A stretch of 64,000 nt of DNA from Haloarcula pellucida (GTDB taxonomy: Archaea; Halobacteriota; Halobacteria; Halobacteriales; Haloarculaceae): positions 558,417 through 622,416 of the forward strand of contig NZ_BMOU01000002.1 in assembly GCF_014647235.1 (NCBI RefSeq), written 5' to 3'. The notes beneath the pieces are model-generated. The model saw only the letters and a program-made list of their open reading frames with translations, searched no databases and was not told where the DNA came from. The position numbers and the translations under genes were made by a program. Within the stretch, counting starts at the first letter, position 1; every line of letters starts with the position of its first letter. Of this stretch, positions 38,759-47,445 are shown one piece after another.

Positions 38759-39634
38759 ATGCTCACCGTCCGGGCACCGGCCACGAGCGCGAATCTCGGC
38801 AGTGGCTTCGACGTCTTCGGCGTCGCGCTGGAACGGCCCGCCGACGTCGTCCGCCTCTCGAAGGCCGACCGGACGACTATCGACGTGACCGGTGCCGGGA
38901 GCCAGTTCATCCCCGAGGACCCGGAGAAGAACACCGTCGGCGCCGTCGCCGAGGCGCTGGAGGCCCCCGCACACATCGAGATAGACAAGGGCGTCCGTCC
39001 GGCGTCGGGACTGGGGTCGTCGGCCGCGAGCGCCGCCGCCGCGGCCGTCGGCCTCAACGAACTGTACGACCGCGGCTACTCCCGGGAGGAACTGGTCCCC
39101 ATCGCCGCGAAGGGCGAGGCCGTCGTCTCCGGCGACGCCCACGACGACAACGTCGCGCCCTCCATCATGGGCGGCTTTACCATCGCCACGGAGTCGGGCG
39201 TGCGGCAGGTCGACGCCTCGATACCGCTGGTCGCCTGTCTCCCCGACATCGTCGTCTCCACCCGCGACGCTCGGCGCGTCGTCCCGGAGAGCGCCCGCGT
39301 CGATCAACTGGTCGAGACCGTCGGTAACGCCGCGACGCTGACGACCGGGATGCACCGGGACGACCCGGAACTCGTCGGCGAGGGGATGCACGACACCGTC
39401 GTCACGCCCGCCCGGGCGAAACTCATCGACGGCTACGAGTCGGTCCGCGAGGCCGCACTCGACGCCGGCGCGACGGGCGTCACCATCTCCGGGGCCGGCC
39501 CGACGGTCATCGCCGCCTGCGAGGACGCCGACCAGCGGGCCATCGCCAGCGCGATGCTCGACACCTTCGGCGACCGGGGCATCGACGCGCGGGCGTACCA
39601 GACCCGCATCGGTCGTGGCGCGCAGATATTCTGA
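38759..39634 (+). CDS. thrB: Homoserine kinase
   Basis: 291 residues of the GHMP kinase superfamily. Start MLTVRAPATSANLGSGFD has the substrate motif 'NLGSGFDVFG'; the ATP-binding GHMP motif is 'PASGLGSSAASAAAAAVG' near residue 80, and motif 3 is 'GVTISGAGPTVIAAC' near 240. The enzyme phosphorylates homoserine, the step before threonine synthase. It is monocistronic, with a T-rich TATA-like stretch ('acctttttgacc') about 25-33 bases upstream. Length fits the family. Confidence 0.93.
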   Translation: MLTVRAPATSANLGSGFDVFGVALERPADVVRLSKADRTTIDVTGAGSQFIPEDPEKNTVGAVAEALEAPAHIEIDKGVRPASGLGSSAASAAAAAVGLNELYDRGYSREELVPIAAKGEAVVSGDAHDDNVAPSIMGGFTIATESGVRQVDASIPLVACLPDIVVSTRDARRVVPESARVDQLVETVGNAATLTTGMHRDDPELVGEGMHDTVVTPARAKLIDGYESVREAALDAGATGVTISGAGPTVIAACEDADQRAIASAMLDTFGDRGIDARAYQTRIGRGAQIF

Positions 39635-39635
39635 G

Positions 39636-39848
39636 CTACAACAGGCCGAGGTCGCGTTCGGTCGGCGTCTCTTCGACGGCCGTCCCGCAGTCGGGACAGC
39701 GTTCCATCTCGCTGACGATGAACGTCTTCTCACACTCCGGGCACGTCCGGAGCGACGACGCGTCCTCCGGCGAATCTGTCGACCGCCCCGCGTCCCGTCC
39801 CGGCCCGCCGACCAGCGACTTGAGTCGCTCGCTGAGTTTGTGACTCAT
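39636..39848 (-). CDS. Small zinc-ribbon protein
   Basis: 70 residues from the ATG at 39848 (a second ATG two codons earlier, 39854, is equally possible). The first half is basic and helical ('SHKLSERLKSLVGGPGRD'), the second holds a CxxC-x14-CxxC zinc ribbon ('CPECEKTFIVSEMERCPDCG'). It ends one base after the convergent thrB stop. Unknown role; the fold suggests nucleic acid or protein contacts. Confidence 0.7.
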   Translation of the reverse strand: MSHKLSERLKSLVGGPGRDAGRSTDSPEDASSLRTCPECEKTFIVSEMERCPDCGTAVEETPTERDLGLL

Positions 39849-39965
39849 TGTCATGTATGGCTGGCGACTGGGTGTATATGTCTTTTGGCCAACAGTTGGG
39901 GTGGGTGGTGTCGTCGCCGATCGTTTCGGGTGAGCAACTAAGTCGCCGTCGGACGGACGTGTGGT

Positions 39966-40790
39966 ATGAACGTTCTCCTCACGGGCGCGAACGGCACCGT
40001 CGGGACGGCCATCACCGACCACCTCGGCGACCGCTACGAGTTCACCCGTCTCGACATCGAATCGGGTGAGGGGACAGACGCCGTCGCCGACGTGCGCGAC
40101 TACGACGCCGTCCGACCCCACTTCGACGGGCAGGACGCCGTCGTCCACCTCGCGCTGACGCCCGGCACCGGCGGCCCCGATGACCGCTCGCTGGCGTGGT
40201 CCGAACCGCTCGCAGACAACCTCGAAGGCATCCACAACGTCACCGACGCGGCCGTCGACGCCGGCCTCGACAGCCTCGTCTTCGCCTCCTCGAACCACGC
40301 CGTCGGGATGGTCGAGGTCCGAAACGCGCCCGAGGTGTACCACGACACGGGTATCCGCGCGGGCCACGACGAACCCCACCGACCGGACTCCCGGTACGGA
40401 CTCACCAAGAGCTACGGCGAGGATCTTGGCCGTCTGGCCGCCGAAGCCCACGGTATCCGGTTCTACGGTCTCCGCATCGGCGCGGTCAGAGACCCCGAGT
40501 TCGACCACCCGTACGGCGACGCCGAACGGGGCGTCGAGACGGGCCGCTGGGACCGCGGGAGCGACGCCTACGAGGAGCAGGTCGCTCGGATGAAAGGGCT
40601 CTGGCAGTCACGGCGCGACCTCGCCACTATGGTCGCGTGCTGTCTGGACGACGACTCGGTCGAGTGGGACCACTTCTACGGCGTCAGCGGCAACGACCGA
40701 CGCTGGCTGGACGACCTAGAGTATGCCCGCGAGACCATCGGCTACGACCCACAGGACAACGGCGAGGCGTGGGACGAGCCACCGGCCTGA
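39966..40790 (+). CDS. NAD(P)-dependent extended SDR (uronate dehydrogenase / Azf-like)
   Basis: 274 residues. N-terminal 'NVLLTGANGTVGTAITDHLG' is the extended SDR glycine motif; 'FASSNHAVGMVE' and 'YGLTKSYGEDLGR' contain the Ser and the YxxxK catalytic pair. 'SSNHAVG' is characteristic of the branch that holds bacterial uronate dehydrogenase and haloarchaeal NAD-dependent glucose-6-phosphate dehydrogenase (Azf), and 'ETIGYDPQDN' at the end also matches that branch. The true sugar substrate cannot be read off. A 53-base gap separates it from the CtBP-like dehydrogenase downstream, so the two may be co-transcribed. Confidence 0.8.
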   Translation: MNVLLTGANGTVGTAITDHLGDRYEFTRLDIESGEGTDAVADVRDYDAVRPHFDGQDAVVHLALTPGTGGPDDRSLAWSEPLADNLEGIHNVTDAAVDAGLDSLVFASSNHAVGMVEVRNAPEVYHDTGIRAGHDEPHRPDSRYGLTKSYGEDLGRLAAEAHGIRFYGLRIGAVRDPEFDHPYGDAERGVETGRWDRGSDAYEEQVARMKGLWQSRRDLATMVACCLDDDSVEWDHFYGVSGNDRRWLDDLEYARETIGYDPQDNGEAWDEPPA

Positions 40791-40843
40791 GTAGCAGCGA
40801 CCGGGCACACACACTCTTTGTGGTGGCCCGTGCGACAGTCGAT

Positions 40844-41815
40844 ATGGACTACACTATCGTCCTCTGTGACAACAAGACGGTCGACCCGACGACGCAGTCG
40901 GAGATTCTAGAGGCCGCGGGCGCGACCATCGAACTGCTGGACGAGAAGACCGACGCCGCCGTCACCGAGGCCGTACAGGGCGCCCACGGTATCATCGTGG
41001 ACGCGGCGACGCCGGTCACGGCTACGGCGCTCTCGGGTACCGACACGCTGCAGGTCGTCGGGCGGGCCGGCATCGGCGTCGACAACATCGACGTCGACGC
41101 GGCCGCCGAGAACGGGATCACCGTCGTCAACGTCCCCGACTACTGTCTCGACGAGGTGTCGACGCACGCGCTCTCGCTGTTGCTGGCCTGCGTGCGAGCG
41201 ATACCCCACTACGACCGCGAGATCTCCGAGGGGACGTGGGACTGGCGGACCGGCCGCCCGCTCCACCGGATGCGGGGTCGAACACTCGGCCTCGCCGGAT
41301 TCGGTGCCATCGCCCGTCGTCTGGCGTCGAAACTCCGCGCCTACCAACTGGATGTCGTCGCCTACGACCCGAACGTCGACGCGGCGACGATGCGGGACTA
41401 CGGCGTCGAGAAGGTACCGTTCGACGCGATGCTGGACCGTCTCGACTACCTCTCGATCCACGCCCCCCTGTTCGAGGAGACCCGCCATATGTTCTCGACC
41501 GCGGAGTTCGAACGGCTCGAAGCGGCCATCGTCGTCAACACCGCCCGCGGCCCGGTCGTCGACGAGGACGCCCTCGTGTCGGCCCTAAACGACGGGTCCG
41601 TCGCGAAAGCGGGGCTAGACGTGCGGGCCGAGGAACCACCGGGCCCGGACGACCCGCTCGCGGGCCGGGACGACGTAATCTGTACGCCCCACGTCGGCTG
41701 GTACTCCGAAGAGAGTCGGACCGATCTCTCGCGCGGCGTCGCGAGCGACGTCGCTGCCGTCTTGCGGGGCGAGGACCCGACGAATCCGATAGACCCCGAG
41801 ACGGCGTGGATATGA
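40844..41815 (+). CDS. D-isomer 2-hydroxyacid dehydrogenase, CtBP-like
   Basis: 323 residues. Start MDYTIVLCDNKT. NAD motif 'GLAGFGAIARRLASKL', in which the third Gly of GxGxxG is Ala; catalytic Arg in 'NTARGPVVDEDAL', Glu in 'LDVRAEEPP' and His in 'CTPHVGWYSEES'. The 'HVGWYSEES' ending is typical of the C-terminal-binding-protein branch, whose natural substrates in archaea are not established. It is close to and in the same direction as the SDR gene, so a short oxidoreductase operon is possible. Confidence 0.87.
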   Translation: MDYTIVLCDNKTVDPTTQSEILEAAGATIELLDEKTDAAVTEAVQGAHGIIVDAATPVTATALSGTDTLQVVGRAGIGVDNIDVDAAAENGITVVNVPDYCLDEVSTHALSLLLACVRAIPHYDREISEGTWDWRTGRPLHRMRGRTLGLAGFGAIARRLASKLRAYQLDVVAYDPNVDAATMRDYGVEKVPFDAMLDRLDYLSIHAPLFEETRHMFSTAEFERLEAAIVVNTARGPVVDEDALVSALNDGSVAKAGLDVRAEEPPGPDDPLAGRDDVICTPHVGWYSEESRTDLSRGVASDVAAVLRGEDPTNPIDPETAWI

Positions 41816-41824
41816 GTCGGCGGG

Positions 41825-42277
41825 TTACCCGCTCTGTACGTACTCGTTTCGCGTGTCGTTCAGCACTTCCTCCGCGTGGCCCGACGGGTCGGCCATGTCC
41901 GGGTCGTAGACAGCCTTGACCTCGCCGTTGGACAGCACGAACGTCCGTCGGTCGGTCCACCCCGAACTGACGTCGAGGCCGAACGCCTCCGCGACGGTCC
42001 CGTCGGGGTCGGCCAGCAGGTCATAGCGGAGCCCTTCCTCTTCGGCGAACTCGTCGTGTGTCTGGACACCGTCCATCGAGACGCCATAGACCGTGACGTC
42101 GACTTCGCGGAACTGCGGGAGCACGTCCTGAAACTCCCGTGCTTCGATGGTACACCCGCCGGTGAAGTCCTCGGGGTAGAAGTACACGACCGTCGGGTCG
42201 TCGAACTTCGGCGTCACCGTCTCGCCGGACTGGTTCGGAGCGCTCACGTCGGGTGCTGGGTCGCCTGCTTCGAGCAT
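41825..42277 (-). CDS. Peroxiredoxin of the PrxQ/Bcp class with one cysteine
   Basis: 150 residues. The thioredoxin fold carries the peroxidatic Cys (about residue 42) in '[18 protein letters not shown]', equivalent to the usual TPGCTxEA; the resolving Cys that PrxQ normally has five residues later is replaced by Arg, and I see no other cysteine in the protein. It would therefore be a 1-Cys peroxidase that needs an external thiol. The start [11 protein letters not shown] at 42277 is that of the family. It is convergent with the CtBP-like gene and divergent from adk. Confidence 0.85.
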   Translation of the reverse strand: MLEAGDPAPDVSAPNQSGETVTPKFDDPTVVYFYPEDFTGGCTIEAREFQDVLPQFREVDVTVYGVSMDGVQTHDEFAEEEGLRYDLLADPDGTVAEAFGLDVSSGWTDRRTFVLSNGEVKAVYDPDMADPSGHAEEVLNDTRNEYVQSG

Positions 42278-42389
42278 ATCCGGTTCCTGGGCGGCCGCAG
42301 TTTTACGGATTTGGGTCGGGGCAGTCCGCCACGCGAGGGCCACGAGCGACTGCCCAGTCGGTCCCGGGCCGGGCGCGTTTGGACAACCA

Positions 42390-42395
42390 TTTAAC
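42390..42395 (+). promoter_or_regulatory. TATA-like box of adk
   Basis: 'tttaac' at 42390-42395 lies 23-28 bases before the adk ATG at 42418, the position for a leaderless transcript. It also rules against the longer open frame reading left of 42418. Confidence 0.55.
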
Positions 42396-42417
42396 GAGCG
42401 CGGGTGAACCCGCGTCC

Positions 42418-43068
42418 ATGTCGAACCCACGAATCCTGATTCTCGGACCGCCGGGCGCCGGCAAAGGCACACAGAGCGTCAACCTCGCCGACACCTACGG
42501 TGTCGAGCACATCACGACGGGCGACGCCCTGCGGGCGAACAAGGACATGGACATCAGCGACATGGACACCGAGTACGACACGCCGCGGGAGTACATGGAG
42601 GCCGGTGACCTCGTCCCCGACGCCGTCGTCAACGCCATCGTCGACGAGGCGCTCTCCCAAGCCGACGGGTTCGTGCTGGACGGCTACCCCCGAAATCTGG
42701 AGCAGGCCGAGGAACTCGAAGGCATGACCGATCTCGACGTGATTCTCTCGCTCGACGTCTCCCGCGAGGAACTCGTCGACCGCCTGACCGGCCGCCGCGT
42801 GTGTGACGACTGTGGCGCGAACTACCACGTCGAGTTCAGCCCGCCCGAAGCGGAGGGCGTCTGTGACGAGTGTGGCGGCGACCTGATCCAGCGCGAGGAC
42901 GACAACGAGGAGTCGGTGCGCAACCGACTGGACGTCTTCGACGAGAACACCGCGCCGGTCATCGCCCACTACGAGGACCACGAGGGCTTCGTCGCCATCG
43001 ACGGCGAGCAGACCCCCGACGAGGTCTGGGACGACATCGAGAACGCGGTCGACGAACACGCAGAATAA
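42418..43068 (+). CDS. adk: Adenylate kinase
   Basis: 216 residues. P-loop '[17 protein letters not shown]' at 8-24, NMP motif 'ITTGDALR', '[13 protein letters not shown]', and a LID domain with two CxxC pairs ('CDDC' near 129, 'CDEC' near 149) that would hold a zinc ion, as in many bacterial and archaeal long-form adenylate kinases. The enzyme interconverts AMP, ADP and ATP. It is the first gene of the adk-DUF106-cmk-cbf5 cluster, a group usually found beside secY and ribosomal protein genes in archaea; here secY is not adjacent. Confidence 0.95.
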   Translation: MSNPRILILGPPGAGKGTQSVNLADTYGVEHITTGDALRANKDMDISDMDTEYDTPREYMEAGDLVPDAVVNAIVDEALSQADGFVLDGYPRNLEQAEELEGMTDLDVILSLDVSREELVDRLTGRRVCDDCGANYHVEFSPPEAEGVCDECGGDLIQREDDNEESVRNRLDVFDENTAPVIAHYEDHEGFVAIDGEQTPDEVWDDIENAVDEHAE

Positions 43069-43102
43069 ACGTTGATAAGTCGTCACTGCTGAACACAGTA
43101 CA

Positions 43103-43996
43103 ATGGCACGCACCGCGCCGAAGGTAGAACGACTCGCCGACGAGGGCGAAGCAATGACCGACGCACTCGCAGCGGTCCTCTCCGTCGCCGAGGAGAAAGG
43201 GACCGTCACGTGGAGTGACGTCAGCGACGACATCACCAGCGGCGAGTGGGGACGACTCATCGAGTCCGGCCTCCTCGTCGACGCCGACGGCGAGGGGTTC
43301 GTCGTCGACGACCCGGAAGGCGTCCACGAAGCGCTCGAAGAGGCCGACGCCGCCCCCGCAGAGGACGACGACGACGGCAGTTGGTCCACGTGGGACAAAC
43401 TGGCCGGCCTCGCGACGCTCGGCCTCTTCGCCGGGTACTCGCTCACCTCCGTCCGTGACGCCATCGGCGGCGTCATCGACATCGCGCTGGGACCGCTCGC
43501 GGAAACCGTCCCGTTCTACGTCGTCATCCTCGTACTGGCCGTGTTCACGGGCTCTACGTCCTCGATTCTGCAGGACCAGTTGATGGACATGTCCGGGATG
43601 GGCGACCATCAAGAGAAGATGCAGGACCTCAAAGAGCGCCGCGAGGCCGCGAAGGAACGCGGCGACGACGAGGCGCTGGACCGCCTCGAAGAGGAACAGA
43701 TGGAACTGATGACCGACCAGATGGGCATGTTCAAACAGCAGTTCCGCCCGATGGTCTGGATCATGCTCATCAACATCCCCATCTTCCTGTGGCTCTACTG
43801 GATGGTGTTCGGCGCCGGGATGTCCCTGGAGGCACCGGTCGTCACGTTCCCGATACTCGGTGACGTCGGCTCGTGGCAAGAGGGCGCCGCCGGGCCGCTG
43901 CAGGCGTGGATCCTCTGGTACTTCCTGTGCTCGCTGTCGTTCACCCAGATCATCCGGAAGGCGCTGAACGTCGAGACGACGCCGACCGGTAGCTAA
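43103..43996 (+). CDS. DUF106 membrane protein (Oxa1/EMC3/TMCO1-superfamily insertase-like)
   Basis: 297 residues, 34 bases after adk. The first 80 residues are soluble with a winged-helix look ('TVTWSDVSDDITSGEWGRLI'), then hydrophobic segments at about 105-120, 135-155, 215-235 and 260-280. The long coiled-coil hairpin between TMs ('MGDHQEKMQDLKERREAAKE', 'LEEEQMELMTDQMGMFKQQF') and 'FRPMVWIMLINIPIFLWLYW' are the family marks. DUF106 proteins are the archaeal members of the Oxa1 superfamily that insert membrane proteins; that role is inferred here from family and from the operon. It is followed by the insertion, whereas cmk normally comes next. Confidence 0.9.
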   Translation: MARTAPKVERLADEGEAMTDALAAVLSVAEEKGTVTWSDVSDDITSGEWGRLIESGLLVDADGEGFVVDDPEGVHEALEEADAAPAEDDDDGSWSTWDKLAGLATLGLFAGYSLTSVRDAIGGVIDIALGPLAETVPFYVVILVLAVFTGSTSSILQDQLMDMSGMGDHQEKMQDLKERREAAKERGDDEALDRLEEEQMELMTDQMGMFKQQFRPMVWIMLINIPIFLWLYWMVFGAGMSLEAPVVTFPILGDVGSWQEGAAGPLQAWILWYFLCSLSFTQIIRKALNVETTPTGS

Positions 43997-44247
43997 CCCG
44001 TTCGCGACGGGGTCGGTTCTCCGTCGCCTCGGCGCTACACCGACTCCGTATCCAGCACACGTTGGTTCAGCCGCGCGAAACGGCGTTCAGGGACTCCGCC
44101 GACGGCACACTACGAAGCGACCGGGACGTTCTCCCGGCCGAGACCGGCGGACTCTGGGCGACGACTGCGACCGATCGCTGGTGCTGTCCAGGGTGTGCCT
44201 GTGCTATCGGGTTCTTAGTCCTCGGTAACGTTGGTGCAGTAATTATT
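43997..44247. other. Intergenic start of the insertion between DUF106 and cmk
   Basis: This 251-base stretch goes from GC-rich (to about 44215) to AT-rich sequence. An open frame crosses it but its translation matches nothing I recognise and lacks a plausible start, so I call no gene. It joins directly to the transposase remnant. Confidence 0.5.
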
Positions 44248-44594
44248 ATGAGGCTCACTCAGAGAACGAAACTGACGATTCAGCAGTTGAAAGTTACACT
44301 TCTCGTGGACACGAGAGCGAATGCTATCGTCAATTTCCATGTGACGGCGACCAGAAGATTCGTGCGTTAGCCCGCGAATATGATGTTCGTTCGCTCATCA
44401 AGCACCGAGAGTTTTCGTCACTCCACAAGGCGTGGAACGCTCGGTTGGACGCCGGCCTCTACGGCCAACGTAGTCAGAACGAGACGGTGAACTCCCGTCT
44501 TAAACGGAAATATGGCACATTCGTCCGCTCACGACACTGGTGGAAGTAGTTCCGTGAACTCGTTGTCGGCTGTCTCACTCACAACCTTGACTAA
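44248..44594 (+). pseudogene. Decayed DDE transposase (IS5/ISH-like), internal deletion, frameshift and stop
   Basis: Two frames of one transposase are visible. The first, from about 44248, reads 'TIQQLKVTLLVDTRANAIVN', which carries the first catalytic Asp of a haloarchaeal DDE transposase. After 'FHVTATR' the homology jumps to 'DGDQKIRALAREYDVRSLIK', 'HREFSSLHKAWNARLDAGLY' and 'RSQNETVNSRLKRKYG' in a second frame (from about 44343), holding the catalytic Glu; some tens of residues with the second Asp are missing. A TAG at 44547 interrupts 'RHWWK*FRELVVGCLTHN', and the frame ends at 44592-44594. The element is thus dead. The residue matches are from memory of halophile IS elements, so the exact IS family is open. 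Confidence 0.8.
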
Positions 44595-44693
44595 GCACTT
44601 TGAACGTTCAATATAGGCGAATCACCGTCTTTTGGCTAAATGAGTCTTTAACCAATCAATTGATATTACTATCTAAGGGTCACACACTGATTT

Positions 44694-45431
44694 ATGGAAA
44701 AAGGTCTCCTCTATGGTTTTCTTGCGATTGTCGTTGTGATTGTGGGTACGACAGGAATTCTTCTTGGAGTAGAAATCTCGTCAAACCAACCACACCTTCG
44801 TGAAGCACCGTCTCCGCCACCCGCAATTAACGATTCATCTGCTCTCAGGTACGCTGAAAAACTTGAAAAGACGCAGTTACACAACCGAATCCTAAATAAT
44901 ACGTCACCTGATCGAATCGAGATTGGTTGTAATAGCCGTTCAGTAGTCAGTACACCAGAAAAGCAGTATGTTTTCGTTCAGTGTGCCGCAACAACATACG
45001 ACGACGGTTCAGTCTCCGATGGCGCTCCCCATACGGTGCTGTATCGAATCAGTCCGACGGGGCACACCCGTGTGGAACAACGAGGCAAGCGGGCTGAATC
45101 AGTGCAGTCCGATACTACATCATCGCGAGAGTTCCAGCCAGTCCCACTTTTGATTTACAATCTCGGAGAGAGGAATTCCAAGTTCGACATCACCGTCACG
45201 GTAGTGAATTCCTCTACCGGTATCGCAGGAACGGAATATACAGAGTCCGTTGAGTCTGAGCGTGGGTTGTTCCTCGATACAGTCTTTACAACTCCAGGGG
45301 AGTATCGAGTCAAAGCGAGGACTGCGGAGTCTGTCACAACTGACACGTGGACTCTCGATAACGACCGTCAACGACTGATGATTTTAGCCGGGCCGAATGG
45401 ACTCCGAATTGAAGCAACAAGAGTACCTTGA
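44694..45431 (+). CDS. Orphan membrane-anchored secreted protein in AT-rich insertion
   Basis: 245 residues. A signal-anchor helix at about 5-27 ('LLYGFLAIVVVIVGTTGIL') leads to a soluble domain outside the cell: a Pro-rich linker ('EAPSPPPAINDSS'), a cysteine-containing region ('IEIGCNSRSVVS' and 'YVFVQCAATTYDDG'), and a beta-rich half ('FDITVTVVNSSTGIAGTEYT', 'TPGEYRVKARTAESV') like the Ig-type domains of haloarchaeal surface proteins. Base composition is clearly more AT-rich than in flanking genes, and codons reflect this, so recent acquisition is likely. No family was recognised. The preceding sequence lacks a clear promoter except 'atattactatcta'-type AT stretches. Confidence 0.7.
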   Translation: MEKGLLYGFLAIVVVIVGTTGILLGVEISSNQPHLREAPSPPPAINDSSALRYAEKLEKTQLHNRILNNTSPDRIEIGCNSRSVVSTPEKQYVFVQCAATTYDDGSVSDGAPHTVLYRISPTGHTRVEQRGKRAESVQSDTTSSREFQPVPLLIYNLGERNSKFDITVTVVNSSTGIAGTEYTESVESERGLFLDTVFTTPGEYRVKARTAESVTTDTWTLDNDRQRLMILAGPNGLRIEATRVP

Positions 45432-45519
45432 GCAATCGTAACTAACGGCAAAACCATCGGGAAAGGTGTCGAATCAATAGGATTCCAACGGAGCCAAATC
45501 CGCCGATATTTCTAACCAG

Positions 45520-45825
45520 TCACGGTAGCCAAACGGAACTAGATATTGCATTTCTAATTGCAGGTCTTCTACAGAGATCACTCGAGAGTGCAATTCCTAG
45601 ACTAGAGATCTCAGAAACGCCACCGATCCACACACTATCCTCTTTGAATAATTGCGCGAACAATATGAACAACAGAACCATGAAACCCAGTTGCAGTATT
45701 GCATAACGCAACGCATTCTGCCCAGGCGTCGCGCCCGACGGCGTCCTCACGCCTCGCGACTGGTGTGGTAGCGCTTCAGAACGCAACTGTCTCGACGAGC
45801 GTTGCGACCGCTTTCGACGTGACAC
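45520..45825 (-). CDS. Possible small membrane protein (doubtful)
   Basis: An open frame of 101 codons on the minus strand contains one convincing hydrophobic helix ('[20 protein letters not shown]') followed by an acidic turn and a polar tail. The first 35 codons are Arg/Ser-rich and GC-rich and look like the reverse of a non-coding stretch, so a real gene might start inside, near the helix. It lies in the AT-rich insertion and ends 88 bases after the orphan protein gene. Kept as a candidate only. Confidence 0.3.
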   Translation of the reverse strand: MSRRKRSQRSSRQLRSEALPHQSRGVRTPSGATPGQNALRYAILQLGFMVLLFILFAQLFKEDSVWIGGVSEISSLGIALSSDLCRRPAIRNAISSSVWLP

Positions 45826-45848
45826 GGGTAGCTCGAAGACACAACTCC

Positions 45849-45854
45849 TTTTAT
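45849..45854 (+). promoter_or_regulatory. TATA-like box of cmk
   Basis: 'ttttat' at 45849-45854 is 22-27 bases before the cmk ATG. It lets cmk and cbf5 be transcribed despite the insertion that separates them from adk and DUF106. Confidence 0.55.
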
Positions 45855-45875
45855 CGCCACCTTCGGAGAGTAGCT

Positions 45876-46454
45876 ATGTTGATCACCGTCTCTGGTCCCG
45901 CTGGCAGCGGGAAGAGCACGCTCGCGAAGAGTCTCGCCGACGCCCTCTCCTACGACCACGTCAGCGGCGGCGACATCTTCCGCTCGCTGGCCGAGGAACG
46001 CGGGATGACGCCGCTGGAACTGAACAAGGCCGCCGAGGAGGACGACCAGATAGACCGCGACCTCGACCGACGACTCCGGGACATCGCCGCCGAGCGGGAC
46101 GACCTCGTGTTGGAATCTCGCCTCGCTGGCTGGATGGCCGGGGAATACGCCGACATCAAACTCTGGCTCACCGCGCCACTCGACGTCCGTGCCGACCGCA
46201 TCGCCCAGCGCGAGAACAAGCCCTTCGAGCAAGCCCGCACGGAGACCAGAGAGCGCGGCGAGAGCGAGGCCCAGCGCTACAGCGACTACTACGACATCGA
46301 CTTCGACGACCTCTCTATCTACGACCTCTCGGTCAACACCGCCCGCTGGGACCCGCAGGGCGTCTTGAGCGTCTCGCTTCACGCCATCGACTCCTACCGT
46401 CCGGAGGGCGACGAGGGGAAAGCACCCATCGAGGACATCCGGTACGAGTTCTGA
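45876..46454 (+). CDS. cmk: Cytidylate kinase, archaeal type
   Basis: 192 residues. The P-loop '[18 protein letters not shown]' opens the protein; '[20 protein letters not shown]' and '[10 protein letters not shown]' are typical of archaeal (short) CMP kinases, as is the lid '[20 protein letters not shown]'. It phosphorylates CMP and dCMP. The start at 45876 is supported by the TATA-like box. It overlaps nothing; cbf5 follows after 4 bases, in the conserved archaeal order. Confidence 0.93.
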   Translation: MLITVSGPAGSGKSTLAKSLADALSYDHVSGGDIFRSLAEERGMTPLELNKAAEEDDQIDRDLDRRLRDIAAERDDLVLESRLAGWMAGEYADIKLWLTAPLDVRADRIAQRENKPFEQARTETRERGESEAQRYSDYYDIDFDDLSIYDLSVNTARWDPQGVLSVSLHAIDSYRPEGDEGKAPIEDIRYEF

Positions 46455-46458
46455 TTCG

Positions 46459-47349
46459 ATGACGCTCCGTGGCCCACCCGACGACCGCGACGTCGACGCC
46501 CTGCTCTCCTTTGGCGTCGTCAACCTCGATAAGCCCCCCGGCCCCTCCGCCCATCAGGTCGCCGCGTGGGTCCGGGACGCCACCGGACAGGACCGGGTGG
46601 CCCACGGCGGCACGCTCGACCCGAAGGTCACGGGCTGTCTCCCGATTCTGCTCGGCGACGCCGCCCGCGCGGCCCGCGTCTTCGACGAGGCTATCAAGGA
46701 GTACGTCGCCGTGTTGGAACTCCACGACCGCGCTCCCGCGGACTTCGGGACCGTCGTCGCCGAGTTCGAGGGCGACATCTACCAGAAACCACCGCGCAAG
46801 AGCGCCGTCAAGCGGCAACTGCGGACCCGACGGATTCACGACCTCGACGTTCTCGAACGCGAGGACCGCCGGGCGCTCCTTCGCGTGCGCTGTGCCTCGG
46901 GGACCTACATCCGCAAACTGTGTCACGACATCGGACTGGCGCTCGGGACGGGCGCACACATGGGCGACCTGCGCCGGACCGCCACAGGCACCTTCGACGA
47001 CGCCGACCTCGTGACGATGCACGACCTCGTCGACGCCCTCGCCGTCGCCGAGGCTGGCGAGACGCCGCCGCTCCGCGAAGTGGTCCAGCCAGCGGAACGC
47101 GCTCTCGTCGCGCTTCCAGCGGTGACGATCGCCCCCAGCGCTGCCCGTGCGGTGGCCGACGGCGCGCCGGTGTACGCCCCCGGTGTCATCGGCGTCGGTC
47201 CCGCCGAGGTCGGAGGTGCCACGCCGGAGGAAGGGACCCTCGTCGCCTGCTACACGCCGGACGGCGCGGCCGTCTGTCTCGGCACGCTGGTCGGGGACCC
47301 CGAGACCGACGCCGGGACCGTCGTCGAACTCGAACGCGTCCTCGTCTGA
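46459..47349 (+). CDS. truB: tRNA/rRNA pseudouridine synthase (Cbf5/TruB family) with PUA domain
   Basis: 296 residues. 'VNLDKPPGPSAHQVAAWVRD' and 'VAHGGTLDPKVTGCLPI' (catalytic Asp in GTLDP) define the family; 'RCASGTYIRKLCHDIGLALG' follows, and the last 75 residues from 'ALVALPAVTIAPSAARAVAD' form a PUA domain. In archaea this protein (Cbf5) makes pseudouridine in rRNA as part of H/ACA RNPs with Nop10, Gar1 and L7Ae, and position 55 in tRNA by itself in some species. It is 4 bases after cmk, in one operon. Confidence 0.93.
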   Translation: MTLRGPPDDRDVDALLSFGVVNLDKPPGPSAHQVAAWVRDATGQDRVAHGGTLDPKVTGCLPILLGDAARAARVFDEAIKEYVAVLELHDRAPADFGTVVAEFEGDIYQKPPRKSAVKRQLRTRRIHDLDVLEREDRRALLRVRCASGTYIRKLCHDIGLALGTGAHMGDLRRTATGTFDDADLVTMHDLVDALAVAEAGETPPLREVVQPAERALVALPAVTIAPSAARAVADGAPVYAPGVIGVGPAEVGGATPEEGTLVACYTPDGAAVCLGTLVGDPETDAGTVVELERVLV

Positions 47350-47445
47350 CGCCTCGAATCTGACCGATAAGCCGGTCTTACCACGCGAATGGCGGCCGGC
47401 GGTGCCGGTAATTTCCGAGTTACCTACTGCGTGGTCCCCGCCTAG

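Noticed and set aside
36403-39327. Very long plus-strand open frame opposite the membrane sensor kinase, running into thrB
   Set aside because: Shadow of the kinase gene; it also overlaps thrB in another frame, and its sequence has no recognisable family.
40196-40843. Upstream extension of the CtBP-like dehydrogenase frame over the SDR gene
   Set aside because: The extension overlaps the SDR gene in another frame and has no homology-like content; the ATG at 40844 gives a full-length family protein.
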